Positions 36,678 to 47,480 of a stretch of DNA of 64,000 nt are shown here, piece by piece. This DNA comes from Magnetococcales bacterium. GTDB lineage: Bacteria > Pseudomonadota > Magnetococcia > Magnetococcales > Magnetaquicoccaceae. The position numbers and the translations under genes are program-made. How positions within the stretch are numbered: the first letter of the stretch is position 1; the number at the start of each line of letters is the position of its first letter. The DNA is taken from the NCBI GenBank assembly GCA_015233035.1, contig JADFYM010000002.1:1-64000 (forward strand), in the 5' to 3' direction. The notes beneath the pieces are model-generated. The model saw only the letters and a program-made list of their open reading frames with translations. It was not told the DNA's origin and ran no database searches.

Positions 36678-37236
36678 CCATCGTGGCGGTCACCCGGAGC
36701 GAGGATTCCCCTGGCGCAGTGAACCGGATACAGGGTCCAGGAGGTCTCAGAAAGCAGGTGTATCCCCACTCCAGAAAATGGCGGAGGATGCACCATGCTT
36801 TGAGTCGGTGATCGTCGGAAAAAGGTTCATAAACGCCTGCTTGTCTAAAAAAGGGAGATCCGCGCATTCTCTTGTTTGCATCTTCCAAATCCCTGTGTTA
36901 CCCTCGGTCGGACTAGCAAGGCCTGCGCCTGTTGGGGGGGGTGTGCGTCCAAAAAAGGCTGCCTGTGCGGGATGCGGGTGGCAGGATGGTTGTCGTGCGG
37001 TGGGCGCGATGCTGGGCGATTTTGTATTTAACATTTATTATCAGTAATTTCGTTATGTTTTGGCGAATACCTGCCGAGAGCAGGTGGTTGTCAGGGCGGT
37101 CGGTGTGGGCAAGAGGTACATTCAGGCGTTATTTCTAATGGATACCAACAATCGATTTGCAATCCATTGAGCTGTTGGTTCGCCTTACCCTTCTGGACAG
37201 CGGAAGGGTCAACAAACAAGGGAGGAAGGGATTGTC
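36678..37236. other. 559-bp intergenic region before the sdhABE operon
   Basis: No convincing gene. Short open frames exist, but none has a ribosome-binding site and family-like sequence. The right part is AT-richer (TTTGTATTTAACATTTATTA near 37020-37040) and may hold the sdh promoter. Two stem-loops follow in the presumed leader. Confidence 0.6.
37145..37209 (+). promoter_or_regulatory. Two consecutive stem-loops in the sdhA leader
   Basis: Hairpin 1 (37145-37178) pairs CCAA, CAAT and GATT with AATC, ATTG and TTGG around a TGC loop. Hairpin 2 (37187-37209) pairs ACCCTTC with GAAGGGT. They end 27 bases before the ATG, and a strong GGGAGGAAGGG ribosome-binding site follows. A regulatory leader is possible. 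No known riboswitch was recognised. Confidence 0.4.
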
Positions 37237-38928
37237 ATGAAAAGCCACGATTTACTTATCGTTGGTGCCGGACTTTCAGGGATGCGGGCCGCCCTGGAGG
37301 GGGCCAAGGCTGGGATTGATGTCGCGGTGGTGAGCAAGGTCCATCCGTTGCGCAGCCATTCCTGTGCGGCTCAAGGTGGGATCAATGCCGCCATCGATGC
37401 ACGGGACAAGTGGGAAGTACATGCCTATGACACGGTGAAAGGGTCGGATTTTATCGGCGATGAAGACGCCATCGACCTGATGTGCCAGGAGGCTCCGGGC
37501 ATTATCCATGAAATGGACCGGATGGGGACGCCCTTTTCCCGCACCGAGCGGGGGGATATTGCCCAACGGCCCTTTGGCGGGGCCAGTTTTGATCGTACCT
37601 GTTATGCGGCGGATCGGACCGGCCAGGTGCTGCTCCATACCCTCTGGGAACAACTGGTCAAGGCGGGTGTGCATGTCTACGAAGAGTGCCATGTGTTCCG
37701 TCTGGTCACGTCGGCGGACGGTCATGTGGCGGGTTTGATCGTCTATGACATCAAAACGGGACAGCTTTTCCCGTTGCGCTCCAAGGGGGTGTTGTTGGCC
37801 ACCGGGGGGTATGGTCGGGTTTTTCTCTCTTCCACCAATGCAACGACCAGTACCGGTGACGGTATGGCTTGTGCTTATCGGGCCGGTGCCCCGTTGGGGG
37901 ACATGGAGTTTGTGCAGTTTCACCCCACGGGCCTGCGTACCTCCGGTATTCTGGTCACGGAAGGGTGCCGGGGCGAGGGTGGCTATCTGATCAACGCCAG
38001 TGGCGAACGGTTTATGGGTCGCTATGCCCCGCAAAAATGGGAACTGGCTTCCCGTGATGTGGTTTCCCGCGCCGAGCAGACCGAAATCATTGAGGGTCGG
38101 GGCACGAACGGGGCCATTTTCCTCGATCTGCGTCACCTGGGCCGGGAGCGAATTCTGGAGCGTCTGCCGCAGGTTCGGCAGTTGGCCATCGACCTGGAAG
38201 GGGTGGATCCCATCTTTGAGCCCATTCCCGTGCGTCCCACGGTCCACTATTCCATGGGCGGTATTCGCACCGACAAATTCGGGGCTTCGCCGTTGCCTGG
38301 TCTGTTTGCCTCGGGCGAGGCGGCGTGTACCTCGGTCCATGGGGCCAACCGGTTGGGTGGCAACTCTCTGCTGGATACCATTGTGTTTGGCAAGGTGACG
38401 GGTGGCCATGCCAGCCAGTATGTGCGCAAAGAGGGTCTGCGGGATTTTCCGCCCCAGGCCATGCAGGAAGAGCAGGCCCGCATTGCCGATCTCAAAGGCC
38501 GTGCTGGTCAGGGTGTGCGTCCCTTCGACCTTCGCAACCGGATGGCCGAGGACATGAATACCTATTGCGGGGTGTACCGGGAGCCGGTGGGCATGGCCAA
38601 AATGGCCGAGACGTTGCCCGGATTGCGCCAGGACTACGATAAAATCCATCTGGACGACAAGTCCGAGCCCTTCAACACGGACCTGTTGCGGGCGGTGGAG
38701 TTGCGCAATCTCATGGACTTGGCGGAGTGTATCGTCAAGGGTGCCCTGGCGCGTGAGGAATCACGCGGTGCCCATTATCGCATCGATCAGCCTGAGCGGG
38801 ATGATGTCAATTGGCGCAAGCACACCTTGGCCCATTGGGATGCCAGCAGTGAGACCGCGCGTCTTTCCTACGAGCCGGTGCGCACGGTGGGCAATCCCGA
38901 ATACACCCCCAAGACACGGACCTATTGA
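37237..38928 (+). CDS. sdhA: Succinate dehydrogenase/fumarate reductase flavoprotein subunit
   Basis: A 563-residue FAD subunit that interconverts succinate and fumarate. It has the Rossmann motif LLIVGAGLSGMRAALE, the FAD-attachment region HSCAAQGGINAA, the active-site QFHPTG, and RPTVHYSMGGI with catalytic His/Arg. Size and sequence match the SdhA of 'SdhABE' (type E) complexes found in archaea, epsilonproteobacteria and some other bacteria. A strong Shine-Dalgarno precedes the ATG. The next two genes encode the iron-sulfur and CCG-domain subunits. Confidence 0.93.
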   Translation: MKSHDLLIVGAGLSGMRAALEGAKAGIDVAVVSKVHPLRSHSCAAQGGINAAIDARDKWEVHAYDTVKGSDFIGDEDAIDLMCQEAPGIIHEMDRMGTPFSRTERGDIAQRPFGGASFDRTCYAADRTGQVLLHTLWEQLVKAGVHVYEECHVFRLVTSADGHVAGLIVYDIKTGQLFPLRSKGVLLATGGYGRVFLSSTNATTSTGDGMACAYRAGAPLGDMEFVQFHPTGLRTSGILVTEGCRGEGGYLINASGERFMGRYAPQKWELASRDVVSRAEQTEIIEGRGTNGAIFLDLRHLGRERILERLPQVRQLAIDLEGVDPIFEPIPVRPTVHYSMGGIRTDKFGASPLPGLFASGEAACTSVHGANRLGGNSLLDTIVFGKVTGGHASQYVRKEGLRDFPPQAMQEEQARIADLKGRAGQGVRPFDLRNRMAEDMNTYCGVYREPVGMAKMAETLPGLRQDYDKIHLDDKSEPFNTDLLRAVELRNLMDLAECIVKGALAREESRGAHYRIDQPERDDVNWRKHTLAHWDASSETARLSYEPVRTVGNPEYTPKTRTY

Positions 38929-38979
38929 ATCTTGTCGACATGTCCCTCCGTCTGTGTGAGGGCATGAAAGGAGACCACC

Positions 38980-39963
38980 ATGGCGTTACAAAAGTATACC
39001 TTTCGCATTCAACGTAGCATTCCGGTTCAGGGTGGGGGAGTGCAAACCAAGTGGCAGGATTTTCCGGTGGAGTCGGAACCCAATGTCACGGTGCTCACTC
39101 TGCTGGAGGAGATCAAGGGTCAACAGGATGGTACGCTCGTTTTTCGGCAATCCTGTCGTTCGGCCATCTGCGGTTCCTGTGCGATGTGGATCAGTGGTCG
39201 CACCCGCCTGGCCTGCAAGACCCATGTGGGGGCGGTGGCCAAAAATGGCGTGGTAGAGATTGCCCCCCAAAAGAATCAACCCGTGCTGAAAGATCTGGCC
39301 ATTGATATTCGCCCGTTCTTCAAGCGGGTGCATGGCATTACGCCCTATCTTCTGGATGGGCCGGAACAAAACAGCACGGTGACCAAATCCGCTTACGATC
39401 AGGTCAACCATGTCACCCAGTGCATCCTCTGCGGTGCCTGCTACTCGGACTGCACCATGGCCGAGGTCAGTCCGGCGTTTGTGGGTCCGGCCGCCCTGGC
39501 CAAGGCCTTCCGCTTTGTCTCCGACCCCCGGGAAGGGCGCAAGAGCCAGCGGTTGGCGGATCTGTGCCAACCCAGTGCCATTTGGAGTTGCACCCGGTGC
39601 ACCATGTGCGTGGATGTGTGTCCCAAGGAAGTGGCTCCCATGGAGGCCATTGTCAAGTTGCGCACCCGGGCGATGGCCAGGGGGTACACCGGATCTGCCG
39701 GTGCCAAGCACGCCTTGGCTTTTCATGAGGATATTCGTCGGGGTGGTCACCTCAACGAATTCACCCTGATGATGCGTACCCTGGGCATCTGGGAAACCCT
39801 GAAGGAGACCGGTACGGCCCTGCATCTGGCCAAAAAAGGCAAGGTGCCTTCGCCTTTTCCCCATACCGTAGCCGGGGTGGAGGAGTTGCGCCGGATGTAT
39901 GACCATCTGGAGCAGTTTCCCATTGAAGTGGAAACCAAGGCCAAAGAGGCCGTGCCCGAATAA
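38980..39963 (+). CDS. sdhB: Succinate dehydrogenase/fumarate reductase iron-sulfur subunit
   Basis: A 327-residue electron-transfer subunit. The N-terminal ferredoxin domain has CRSAICGSCAMWISGRTRLAC for the 2Fe-2S centre. The C-terminal domain has CILCGACYSDC and CTRCTMCVDVCP for two further clusters. Its C-terminal extension beyond the clusters is longer than in classical SdhB and is typical of the type E group. It lies 51 bp after sdhA with its own ribosome-binding site. Confidence 0.93.
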   Translation: MALQKYTFRIQRSIPVQGGGVQTKWQDFPVESEPNVTVLTLLEEIKGQQDGTLVFRQSCRSAICGSCAMWISGRTRLACKTHVGAVAKNGVVEIAPQKNQPVLKDLAIDIRPFFKRVHGITPYLLDGPEQNSTVTKSAYDQVNHVTQCILCGACYSDCTMAEVSPAFVGPAALAKAFRFVSDPREGRKSQRLADLCQPSAIWSCTRCTMCVDVCPKEVAPMEAIVKLRTRAMARGYTGSAGAKHALAFHEDIRRGGHLNEFTLMMRTLGIWETLKETGTALHLAKKGKVPSPFPHTVAGVEELRRMYDHLEQFPIEVETKAKEAVPE

Positions 39964-39998
39964 ACCTGAGCAGCCACATCTGTCTGGAGGATATCACC

Positions 39999-40880
39999 AT
40001 GTCTTTGGAATTCGCCTTTTACCCCGGTTGCGCGGCCCAACAAGTTCAAAAGGAGGCCGATTGGGCAGCCAGGGCGGTCTGCCAGGAGTTGGGCATCATC
40101 CTGCATTCCATGCCGCGTGCCTCGTGCTGCGGCGCGGTCAGCCTGCGGGAAACCAAGCCCGCCTTTTCTCTGGCAGTGGCCGCCCGCATCCTTTCCGAGG
40201 CAGAGGCCATGGGCAAGGATCTGGTCACGATTTGCAACACCTGTTTGCAAACATTGACCCATGCCAACCATCGCTTCCAAAACGAGCCTGAGTTGTTGGA
40301 GAAGATTAATAGTGTTCTGCGCGACGCCGGGGTTCGTCCTTACGGAGCCACCATCAAGACCCATCACCTGTTGTGGGTGGTGACGGATCAGGTGGATCCC
40401 AAGGTATTGCAAGCCAAGATTATTCGACCCCTCAAGGGTCTGCGGGTGGCACCCTTCCATGGTTGCCATAATTTGCGTCCAGCCGAAATTTACGAGCAAC
40501 AGGAAGGCAAGGAGCACCATCTGAACCGGCTGATTCGGTCCATGGGCGGTGTTCCGGTGGACTACCCGGATCAGGAGCGTTGTTGCGGTTTTCATGTCAT
40601 GCTGTCGGACAAGAAGGAAGTGCATGAAATGTCAGCCAAAAACTGCCTGAGTGCCAAGGCGGCGGGGGCGCAGGTGATGATCACCCCCTGCACCCTGTGC
40701 GATATGGTCATGGGCTCGATGCAGGAGATGGCCGAAAAGACCATCCAGAAGCCCATCCAGTTGCCGGAAATGAGTTTTTCCCAATTGCTGGGTCTGACCA
40801 TGGGCATTCCTGCGGATCGTCTGGGCATTTCCCGGTTGCACATCAACCCGGCTGTCGTGTTGACAACTGTGGGGTTGTGA
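39999..40880 (+). CDS. sdhE: CCG-domain subunit SdhE / HdrB-like (heterodisulfide reductase B-like)
   Basis: A 293-residue protein with two CCG domains. The first has YPGCAAQQ, ASCCGAVS and CNTC; the second has FHGCHNLRP, ERCCGFH and CTLC. In heterodisulfide reductase HdrB such motifs ligate unusual 4Fe-4S clusters. In SdhABE and methylmenaquinol:fumarate reductase (MfrABE) complexes, this subunit replaces the SdhC/D membrane anchor and handles quinone-side electrons. Its immediate location after sdhA and sdhB supports this role. No sdhC, sdhD or sdhF gene follows. Confidence 0.9.
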   Translation: MSLEFAFYPGCAAQQVQKEADWAARAVCQELGIILHSMPRASCCGAVSLRETKPAFSLAVAARILSEAEAMGKDLVTICNTCLQTLTHANHRFQNEPELLEKINSVLRDAGVRPYGATIKTHHLLWVVTDQVDPKVLQAKIIRPLKGLRVAPFHGCHNLRPAEIYEQQEGKEHHLNRLIRSMGGVPVDYPDQERCCGFHVMLSDKKEVHEMSAKNCLSAKAAGAQVMITPCTLCDMVMGSMQEMAEKTIQKPIQLPEMSFSQLLGLTMGIPADRLGISRLHINPAVVLTTVGL

Positions 40881-40886
40881 GGACGG

Positions 40887-40914
40887 CCTGGCCGAGAATG
40901 GTTTCTCGGCCAGG
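40887..40914 (+). terminator. Terminator-like hairpin after sdhE
   Basis: Perfect 12-bp inverted repeat CCTGGCCGAGAA / TTCTCGGCCAGG with a 4-base loop, beginning 6 bases past the sdhE stop and followed by GTTTATG. The T-tract is short, so termination may be partial. Confidence 0.65.
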
Positions 40915-41062
40915 GTTTATGAAAATGCCTTGTTGCTTTTCCAGTATTGAGGTATGGTGATGGATGGGCTGCAGGTGGGGTCCAAAACTCTTTTGGTGCG
41001 GCGGTCTGTCTCGTTGTTGGCTGTCGGGCCATGATTTACACTTGAGTGGGAGGGTATACAGC

Positions 41063-41413
41063 ATGAATAGCGAAGAAATCACCAAAAAAATGACAGACAC
41101 GACCCGGATGATGATTGATTCCATCGCCGAGTTGCAAAAGATCAACGATGCTACCGTGCGGGCATTGGCCAAGCAACAACTGGATGCCATTGAAGAATTC
41201 AATTCGGTTGGTTCCAAGCGGCTCGAAGAACTGACGTCTGCCAAGACGCCCAAAGAACTGTTGAACACCCAGACCAAGATGGCGGCCGAAATGGCCAAGG
41301 ATTTAAAATCCAGCACCGTGCGCGCCATCGAAGTTTTGACCCAGGGCCAAAAGGAACTGAAGGCGTTTCTTGAGAAGAATGTGAAAGATTTCATAGAGAA
41401 AACAAAGAGTTAA
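41063..41413 (+). CDS. Phasin family protein
   Basis: A 116-residue, wholly helical, amphipathic protein with phasin-type sequence (QLDAIEEFNSVGSKRLEELTSAKTPKELLNTQTKMAAEMAKDLK). Phasins coat polyhydroxyalkanoate granules and control their size. ATG 41063 follows GGGAGGG with good spacing, so the upstream extension of the frame to 40964 is rejected. No PHA synthase is in the window. The neighbouring acetyl-CoA genes fit a link to carbon storage (inference). Confidence 0.85.
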   Translation: MNSEEITKKMTDTTRMMIDSIAELQKINDATVRALAKQQLDAIEEFNSVGSKRLEELTSAKTPKELLNTQTKMAAEMAKDLKSSTVRAIEVLTQGQKELKAFLEKNVKDFIEKTKS

Positions 41414-41495
41414 TATTTGGCGAGTCAGGAACCGTTCGGCCATTTTTGGAACTGTGGGGTCGGCAAGTCGCCCCCACAGATTCCCTTCCCGCTGT

Positions 41496-43379
41496 TCATC
41501 CCACCAAATCAATCTCATAGCAGGTCGTGCCATCGTCCAGCCAGTGACGAAACGGCAGTCCAGCGCGTTGGAATACCCGCTGCATTTGAATATTGCCTGG
41601 CAGAACATCGGCGGTAAAACGGGTGATGCCGTTGCGTCGGGCGATGCCCGCCAGGGTGTGAAACATGTGGCTGCCGATGCCATGTCGTTGCCAGTTGTCA
41701 TGGATCAAAAAGGCCACCTCGGCACTGTTGGAATGGGGTTCCAAATGGTAGCCAGCCAACGCGATCAATCCATCGCGGCCCAGGCCCGGCACAAACCCGC
41801 CGATGGCGGCTGCCACCCGTTGATCTACATACACCAGATCCATGATTTGTTTAAAAGAGAGACGCTTGAGCGGGGCCATGAAACGATAGTAGACGGTCTG
41901 CGGGGAGAGGGCATGGAACCGTTTGCGCACGATATGGTCATCGGAAGGCTGGATAAACCGAAACTCAACGCTGCGGCCATCCGCCAGGTGCAGGGTACTG
42001 CTGAACTGCATGCGGGGAAAAATTTGTCGGCCCTGGACATCGGACAACTCGGGGTGGACAAAATGGGCTGCGATGGCCTCGGACAGGAGTTGTTCCTGAA
42101 AGTCGGGGTGGGCAATGCCGATCAAGGAGAGGGCGCGTTCCTGGATGTTTTTGCCATACAGATAGGCGGTTCCAAACTCGGTGACGACATAATGGACATC
42201 GGACCGCATGATTTCCACCCCGGCTCCGCGGGCCAGATGGGTGACAATGCGGGAGACCCGGCCGTTGTCAGCGGTGGAGGTGAGGGCGACGATGGCCTTG
42301 CCGCCTGGTGCCCGGCAGGCCCCGCGATTAAAATCGACCCGTCCACTGGGACCGGAAAACGAGCGCATCCCGATGGAACTGGTGCATACCTGGCCGGTCA
42401 GGTCGATCTCGATGGCGGAACTGACGGCCACCATGCGGTGTTGCTTGCCGATGACCAGAGGATCGCTGACATATTCGGTAGGATGCAGATTGACCAGTGG
42501 ATTGTTGTGGAGGAGATCGTAGAGCGGGCGGTTGCCCAGGCAATAACTGGCCACGATGCGTTCGGGGTCCAGACTTTTGGCCCGTCCGGTAAAAATGCCA
42601 TCGCGAATGGGTTGCAGGTAGGCACTGGTGATCATTTCCGAGTGAATGCCCAAATCCCGCTTGGTGCCCAGATGGGACAGGACCGCCTGGGGGATTTCGC
42701 CAATGTCCACGCTGAGGGTGGAACCATTTTCGATCAGAGAAGCCACCTGTTGTGCCACCTGGTGGTCCACGGCACTCGGTGTCGGAGGATGATATTCGGT
42801 CAATGGGTTGTCGGCTGCTACCAACCAGTCCAGATCCTCAATGGTCACAAAGGAATTTCCGAGCACTCTCGGCATGTTGACATTGACCTGGGCAATCACC
42901 AGTCGGGCTTGATGGATGGCCGCCGGAATGATATCCACCGAAACACCCAGACTGAAACGTCCCTGGCGATCGGGTGGGCTGACCTGAATCAGGGCCACAT
43001 CCAGGTGAATATGCTCGGAAGATAACAAGCGGGGAATGTCCGACAGAGATACCGGGGTGTATGTGCCCAGTCCCTGTTCGATTATATCACGTACATTATC
43101 TGATATAAAAAAAGTGCTTACATGGATGTTGTCCGTAATGTCACGCCGGGCGTAAGGGGCATCGCCCAGGGTGAACAGGTCCACGATTTCATTATTGGCC
43201 AGGGTTGTGGAGCGGCCCACCAGTGAAATGACCAGTGGAGTGGGCTGGGCGCAGCCGGTACCCAGGAAAATATGCTGCCCGGATTGAATCAAGCCGATGG
43301 CTTTTTCCATGGCAATCATCTTGTCCTGATATTTATCCTGCCAGTTCGGGTCAAAAGGTGCAGCACTATCACAAAACAT
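41496..43379 (-). CDS. Acetyl-CoA hydrolase/transferase fused to a GNAT acetyltransferase
   Basis: A 627-residue fusion. Residues 1-430 match the acetyl-CoA hydrolase/CoA-transferase (Cat1/ACH1-like) family, with GTGCAQPTPLV near the start, VDIGEIPQAVLSHLG, and the second-domain AVSSAIEIDLTGQVCTSSIG and GSGGA-like SGPSGRVDFNRGACRAPGGKAI. Residues 450-627 form a GNAT domain with EFRFIQPSDD and the acetyl-CoA loop DNWQRHGIGSHMF. The fusion could form acetate or transfer CoA and acetylate a protein. The adjacent acsA product, a classical target of acetyl-lysine control, is a natural candidate. Confidence 0.88.
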   Translation of the reverse strand: MFCDSAAPFDPNWQDKYQDKMIAMEKAIGLIQSGQHIFLGTGCAQPTPLVISLVGRSTTLANNEIVDLFTLGDAPYARRDITDNIHVSTFFISDNVRDIIEQGLGTYTPVSLSDIPRLLSSEHIHLDVALIQVSPPDRQGRFSLGVSVDIIPAAIHQARLVIAQVNVNMPRVLGNSFVTIEDLDWLVAADNPLTEYHPPTPSAVDHQVAQQVASLIENGSTLSVDIGEIPQAVLSHLGTKRDLGIHSEMITSAYLQPIRDGIFTGRAKSLDPERIVASYCLGNRPLYDLLHNNPLVNLHPTEYVSDPLVIGKQHRMVAVSSAIEIDLTGQVCTSSIGMRSFSGPSGRVDFNRGACRAPGGKAIVALTSTADNGRVSRIVTHLARGAGVEIMRSDVHYVVTEFGTAYLYGKNIQERALSLIGIAHPDFQEQLLSEAIAAHFVHPELSDVQGRQIFPRMQFSSTLHLADGRSVEFRFIQPSDDHIVRKRFHALSPQTVYYRFMAPLKRLSFKQIMDLVYVDQRVAAAIGGFVPGLGRDGLIALAGYHLEPHSNSAEVAFLIHDNWQRHGIGSHMFHTLAGIARRNGITRFTADVLPGNIQMQRVFQRAGLPFRHWLDDGTTCYEIDLVG

Positions 43380-43791
43380 GCGTCAGTATCCCCTCGGTCA
43401 AAAAAATATACAGTTGCCCTGCTGGTGTGTGGCAGTCCTGGTCATCGTTGCGGCCGCCAGAACTTGGTTCGTGCCATGCTGTTCGACTCAGGGTGCGTGG
43501 TGTTTGCATCCTGGGCCAAACAGGAGGATCCGGGCATGATAGCATGAATAATGGGGAAATCACCCAAAAAACGCAGGCGCGCAACAGTCTGCAAACACCC
43601 TCCATTTTGTTGCTTTTTTATCTTTGTTTGGGGAAAGAAAGGGCCGGGCTGGTTACGTTGGTCGATTTTTCATTGCATATTGGTGGGCCCATGTTATCCT
43701 TTGTCAAATGGGCTTGTTTTCCCGCAGGTAATATTGATTCTGATGCGTGTCTTTAATGGCAACCAACATCAAGTAAAAAGGAGCAATTTTT
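43380..43791. other. 412-bp divergent intergenic region with a phasin-like 5' fragment
   Basis: It separates the hydrolase-GNAT gene (minus) from acsA (plus), so both promoters should lie here. None is strong enough to call. At 43543 the frame MNNGEITQKTQ resembles the start of the phasin at 41063 (MNSEEITKKMT), preceded by a similar AGC. Similarity then stops. This may be a decayed copy or chance. Confidence 0.4.
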
Positions 43792-45732
<1,941 letters not shown>

Positions 45733-45771
45733 TGCCAGACAGCAAACGTCTGCTCAATCGTATGTGAAACC

Positions 45772-45810
45772 TGGGGGGGCAATGCACCGCCCCCCCAGCC
45801 CTCCGTTTGT
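45772..45810 (+). terminator. G/C hairpin and T-rich tail after acsA
   Basis: GGGGGGC and GCCCCCC pair around an 8-base loop, followed by AGCCCTCC and GTTTGTTTATT. This is the first module of the composite intergenic repeat on its own. It lies between the convergent acsA and cobO genes. Confidence 0.6.
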
Positions 45811-45863
45811 TTATTCTTTGGCAACTCAACAGGGTCAGAACCACCCGGCTGATTCATTCATCT

Positions 45864-46415
45864 TCAAAACTCGATCCCTTTGGCCGCACGCACCCCTTGC
45901 TGAAAGGCGTGTTTGATGGAGACCATTTCAGTCACGGTGTCTGCCACCGCGATAATCTCTGCCGGGGCGTTGCGTCCGGTGAGAATCACGTGCAACGCCG
46001 GTGGTTTTTCCTGTTGCAGGCACGCCACCACCGCATCAATGGCCAACCATCCCCAGGCCAGCACGGTATTGATTTCGTCCAGGACGATCAAATCGTAGGT
46101 GGCGGCGATTATTTTTTCCCGGCACAAGGTCCAGATGCCTTGACTGGTGGCGCGATCCCGTTCCAGATTGGGGCTGTTCCAGGTAAAGCCGTCGCCCAGG
46201 GTCAACCATTCGATGCCCAGCCGTCGAGCGGCCTGCTCTTCACCGGTTTGGCGGGTCGCCTTTTTGAGAAACTGGATAACGCAAACGCGCTGTCCCCAAC
46301 CGGCCGCGCGCAGGGCCACGCCGAAGGCACTGGTGGATTTGCCTTTGCCATCGCCCGTCAGGACCAGCAGGCGGCCAACCCGATTTTTTGCTGCCACACG
46401 CCCCTCCTCTATCAA
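45864..46415 (-). CDS. cobO: Cob(I)yrinic acid a,c-diamide adenosyltransferase
   Basis: A 183-residue P-loop enzyme of the CobA/CobO/BtuR family that adds the adenosyl group to corrinoids in B12 synthesis or salvage. It has Walker A TGDGKGKST, GWGQRVCVIQFLK, YDLIVLDEIN and the closing HAFQQGVRAAKGIEF, which binds the corrinoid. No other cobalamin genes are in the window. Confidence 0.95.
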   Translation of the reverse strand: MIEEGRVAAKNRVGRLLVLTGDGKGKSTSAFGVALRAAGWGQRVCVIQFLKKATRQTGEEQAARRLGIEWLTLGDGFTWNSPNLERDRATSQGIWTLCREKIIAATYDLIVLDEINTVLAWGWLAIDAVVACLQQEKPPALHVILTGRNAPAEIIAVADTVTEMVSIKHAFQQGVRAAKGIEF

Positions 46416-46455
46416 TCAGGGTGACAAAGCGAATCAGACAGGTTGGATCCCTTTT

Positions 46456-46730
46456 CTGGGAAGGCGGAGAACCGCCTCCCCAGACCCTCCATCTTTTTCT
46501 AAACCGCACCTGTTTCGGAATGCGTAGTTTCCGTCATCCCCGCGTAGGCGGGGATCCAGATCTCGCAGGTACCACCTGGATTCCCGCCTGCGCGGGAATG
46601 ACGTTTGAAAAACTACGCATCCCATGCTGGTTGCGGTTTAGAATCATTATCAAGGGGGTCCGGGGGGGATTATCCCCCCCGGTGGGGTCCAGGGGCAAAG
46701 CCCCTGGTGGGGCTGGGGGCAAAGCCCCCA
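46456..46730. repeat. Composite G-rich repeat, copy 9, split by a MITE
   Basis: First module GGCGGAGAACCGCC with CTTTTTCT (about 46456-46499), then the family A element (46500-46640), then the linker GAATCATTATCAA. The second module follows (46653-46730): GGGGGGGATTATCCCCCCC, CCAGGGGCAAAGCCCCTGG and GGGGGCAAAGCCCCC. Confidence 0.8.
46500..46640. mobile_element. MITE-like element, family A, short copy (141 bp)
   Basis: Ends TAAACCGCACC and GGTTGCGGTTTA in inverted orientation, with inner GGAATGCGTAGTTT and AAACTACGCATCCC. The interior has one CCCCGCGTAGGCGGGG palindrome and one opposing CCCGCCTGCGCGGG palindrome. Apart from one missing 41-bp unit and a few bases, it equals the copy at 9576. 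It is inserted in the AT-rich linker of a G-rich repeat. Confidence 0.75.
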
Positions 46731-47461
46731 AAAGACATCCACCTGTCCAATCTGCCCGGTTGACCCAACCAGTGCCGAAACGAGCAAGATGCCAGCACAC
46801 CTTCCCCCTGTCAACCAGGAGCGATGGACTGTGGTTGCCGGGCCACTATCCAGAAGCCACCCTCCCCGCTTCTGCCCCCTGCTTGCGCATTCGTCAAACC
46901 GTTGGCACTGGTCTGCCCGTGTTGGCCATGTGTTGGTGGCACTGCTGACTTGGGCGAGACACCGCCAATCACGCGGATATCATGGCAGGAACATTGCCCA
47001 TCCATACCCACAGGAACGGCTGCCCGGTCTGGGTTGTCATGCCATGCGTGACTCGTCCCCCCTTGAAACCGGCCTTCGCCACGGATATTTTTCCCCGCAA
47101 CCCATCGCCTGCGCCCGCCGGTTTACCCGTCATCCCCAACCGCAACATCCTTCTGCCATAATTCCAGCAAACCAAAGAGTAAACTTGACAGGAGGCCCTG
47201 GATCAGGGATGATCACCCCCTGAGGGAAAGAGGGCGGAACCAACCGAACTTGTTAAAGAAACCTACCCCTGTGTCACACAGTCGGCGTAGCGGATGAGAA
47301 ACCGGTCGTTGGCAACCCGTCACGCGCCGTGACACCGTTCTGGCATGTTGCTTGACGGCATGGATTGCCAACTGTCAGTAACGTGGCAATCCCTTGTTGT
47401 GCTGGACGGGTTGTCAATAATTATCCTTTGACTTTCAATCTGTTAGGAAACCAGGGCTGAC
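46731..47461. other. Long non-coding stretch upstream of the D,D-carboxypeptidase gene
   Basis: About 730 bases without a convincing gene. A 144-codon frame (46789-47223) has repetitive low-complexity content, no ribosome-binding site and no family resemblance. A short inverted pair (CCCTGGATCAGGG, CCCCCTGAGGG) lies near 47190-47226. No tRNA, tmRNA, 4.5S, 6S or RNase P RNA signature was recognised. Confidence 0.5.
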
Positions 47462-47480
47462 TTGGCAACATAATTGCTAT
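47462..47480 (+). promoter_or_regulatory. Possible sigma-54 promoter
   Basis: TTGGCAACATAATTGCTAT fits the -24/-12 pattern TGGCA-N6-TTGC, with GG and GC separated by 10 bases. It lies about 157 bases before the carboxypeptidase ATG. This is a single unverified match, and no enhancer-binding site is recognised. Confidence 0.35.

Noticed and set aside
36778-37047. An 89-codon frame upstream of sdhA
   Set aside because: No ribosome-binding site and no family resemblance; it runs through the probable promoter region.
37145-37178. tRNA-Cys-like anticodon arm on the minus strand
   Set aside because: There is no acceptor, D or T arm and no GTTC loop, so it is only a stem-loop.
46789-47223. A 144-codon frame downstream of repeat copy 9
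   Set aside because: No ribosome-binding site, irregular Pro/His/Arg composition and no recognisable domain.
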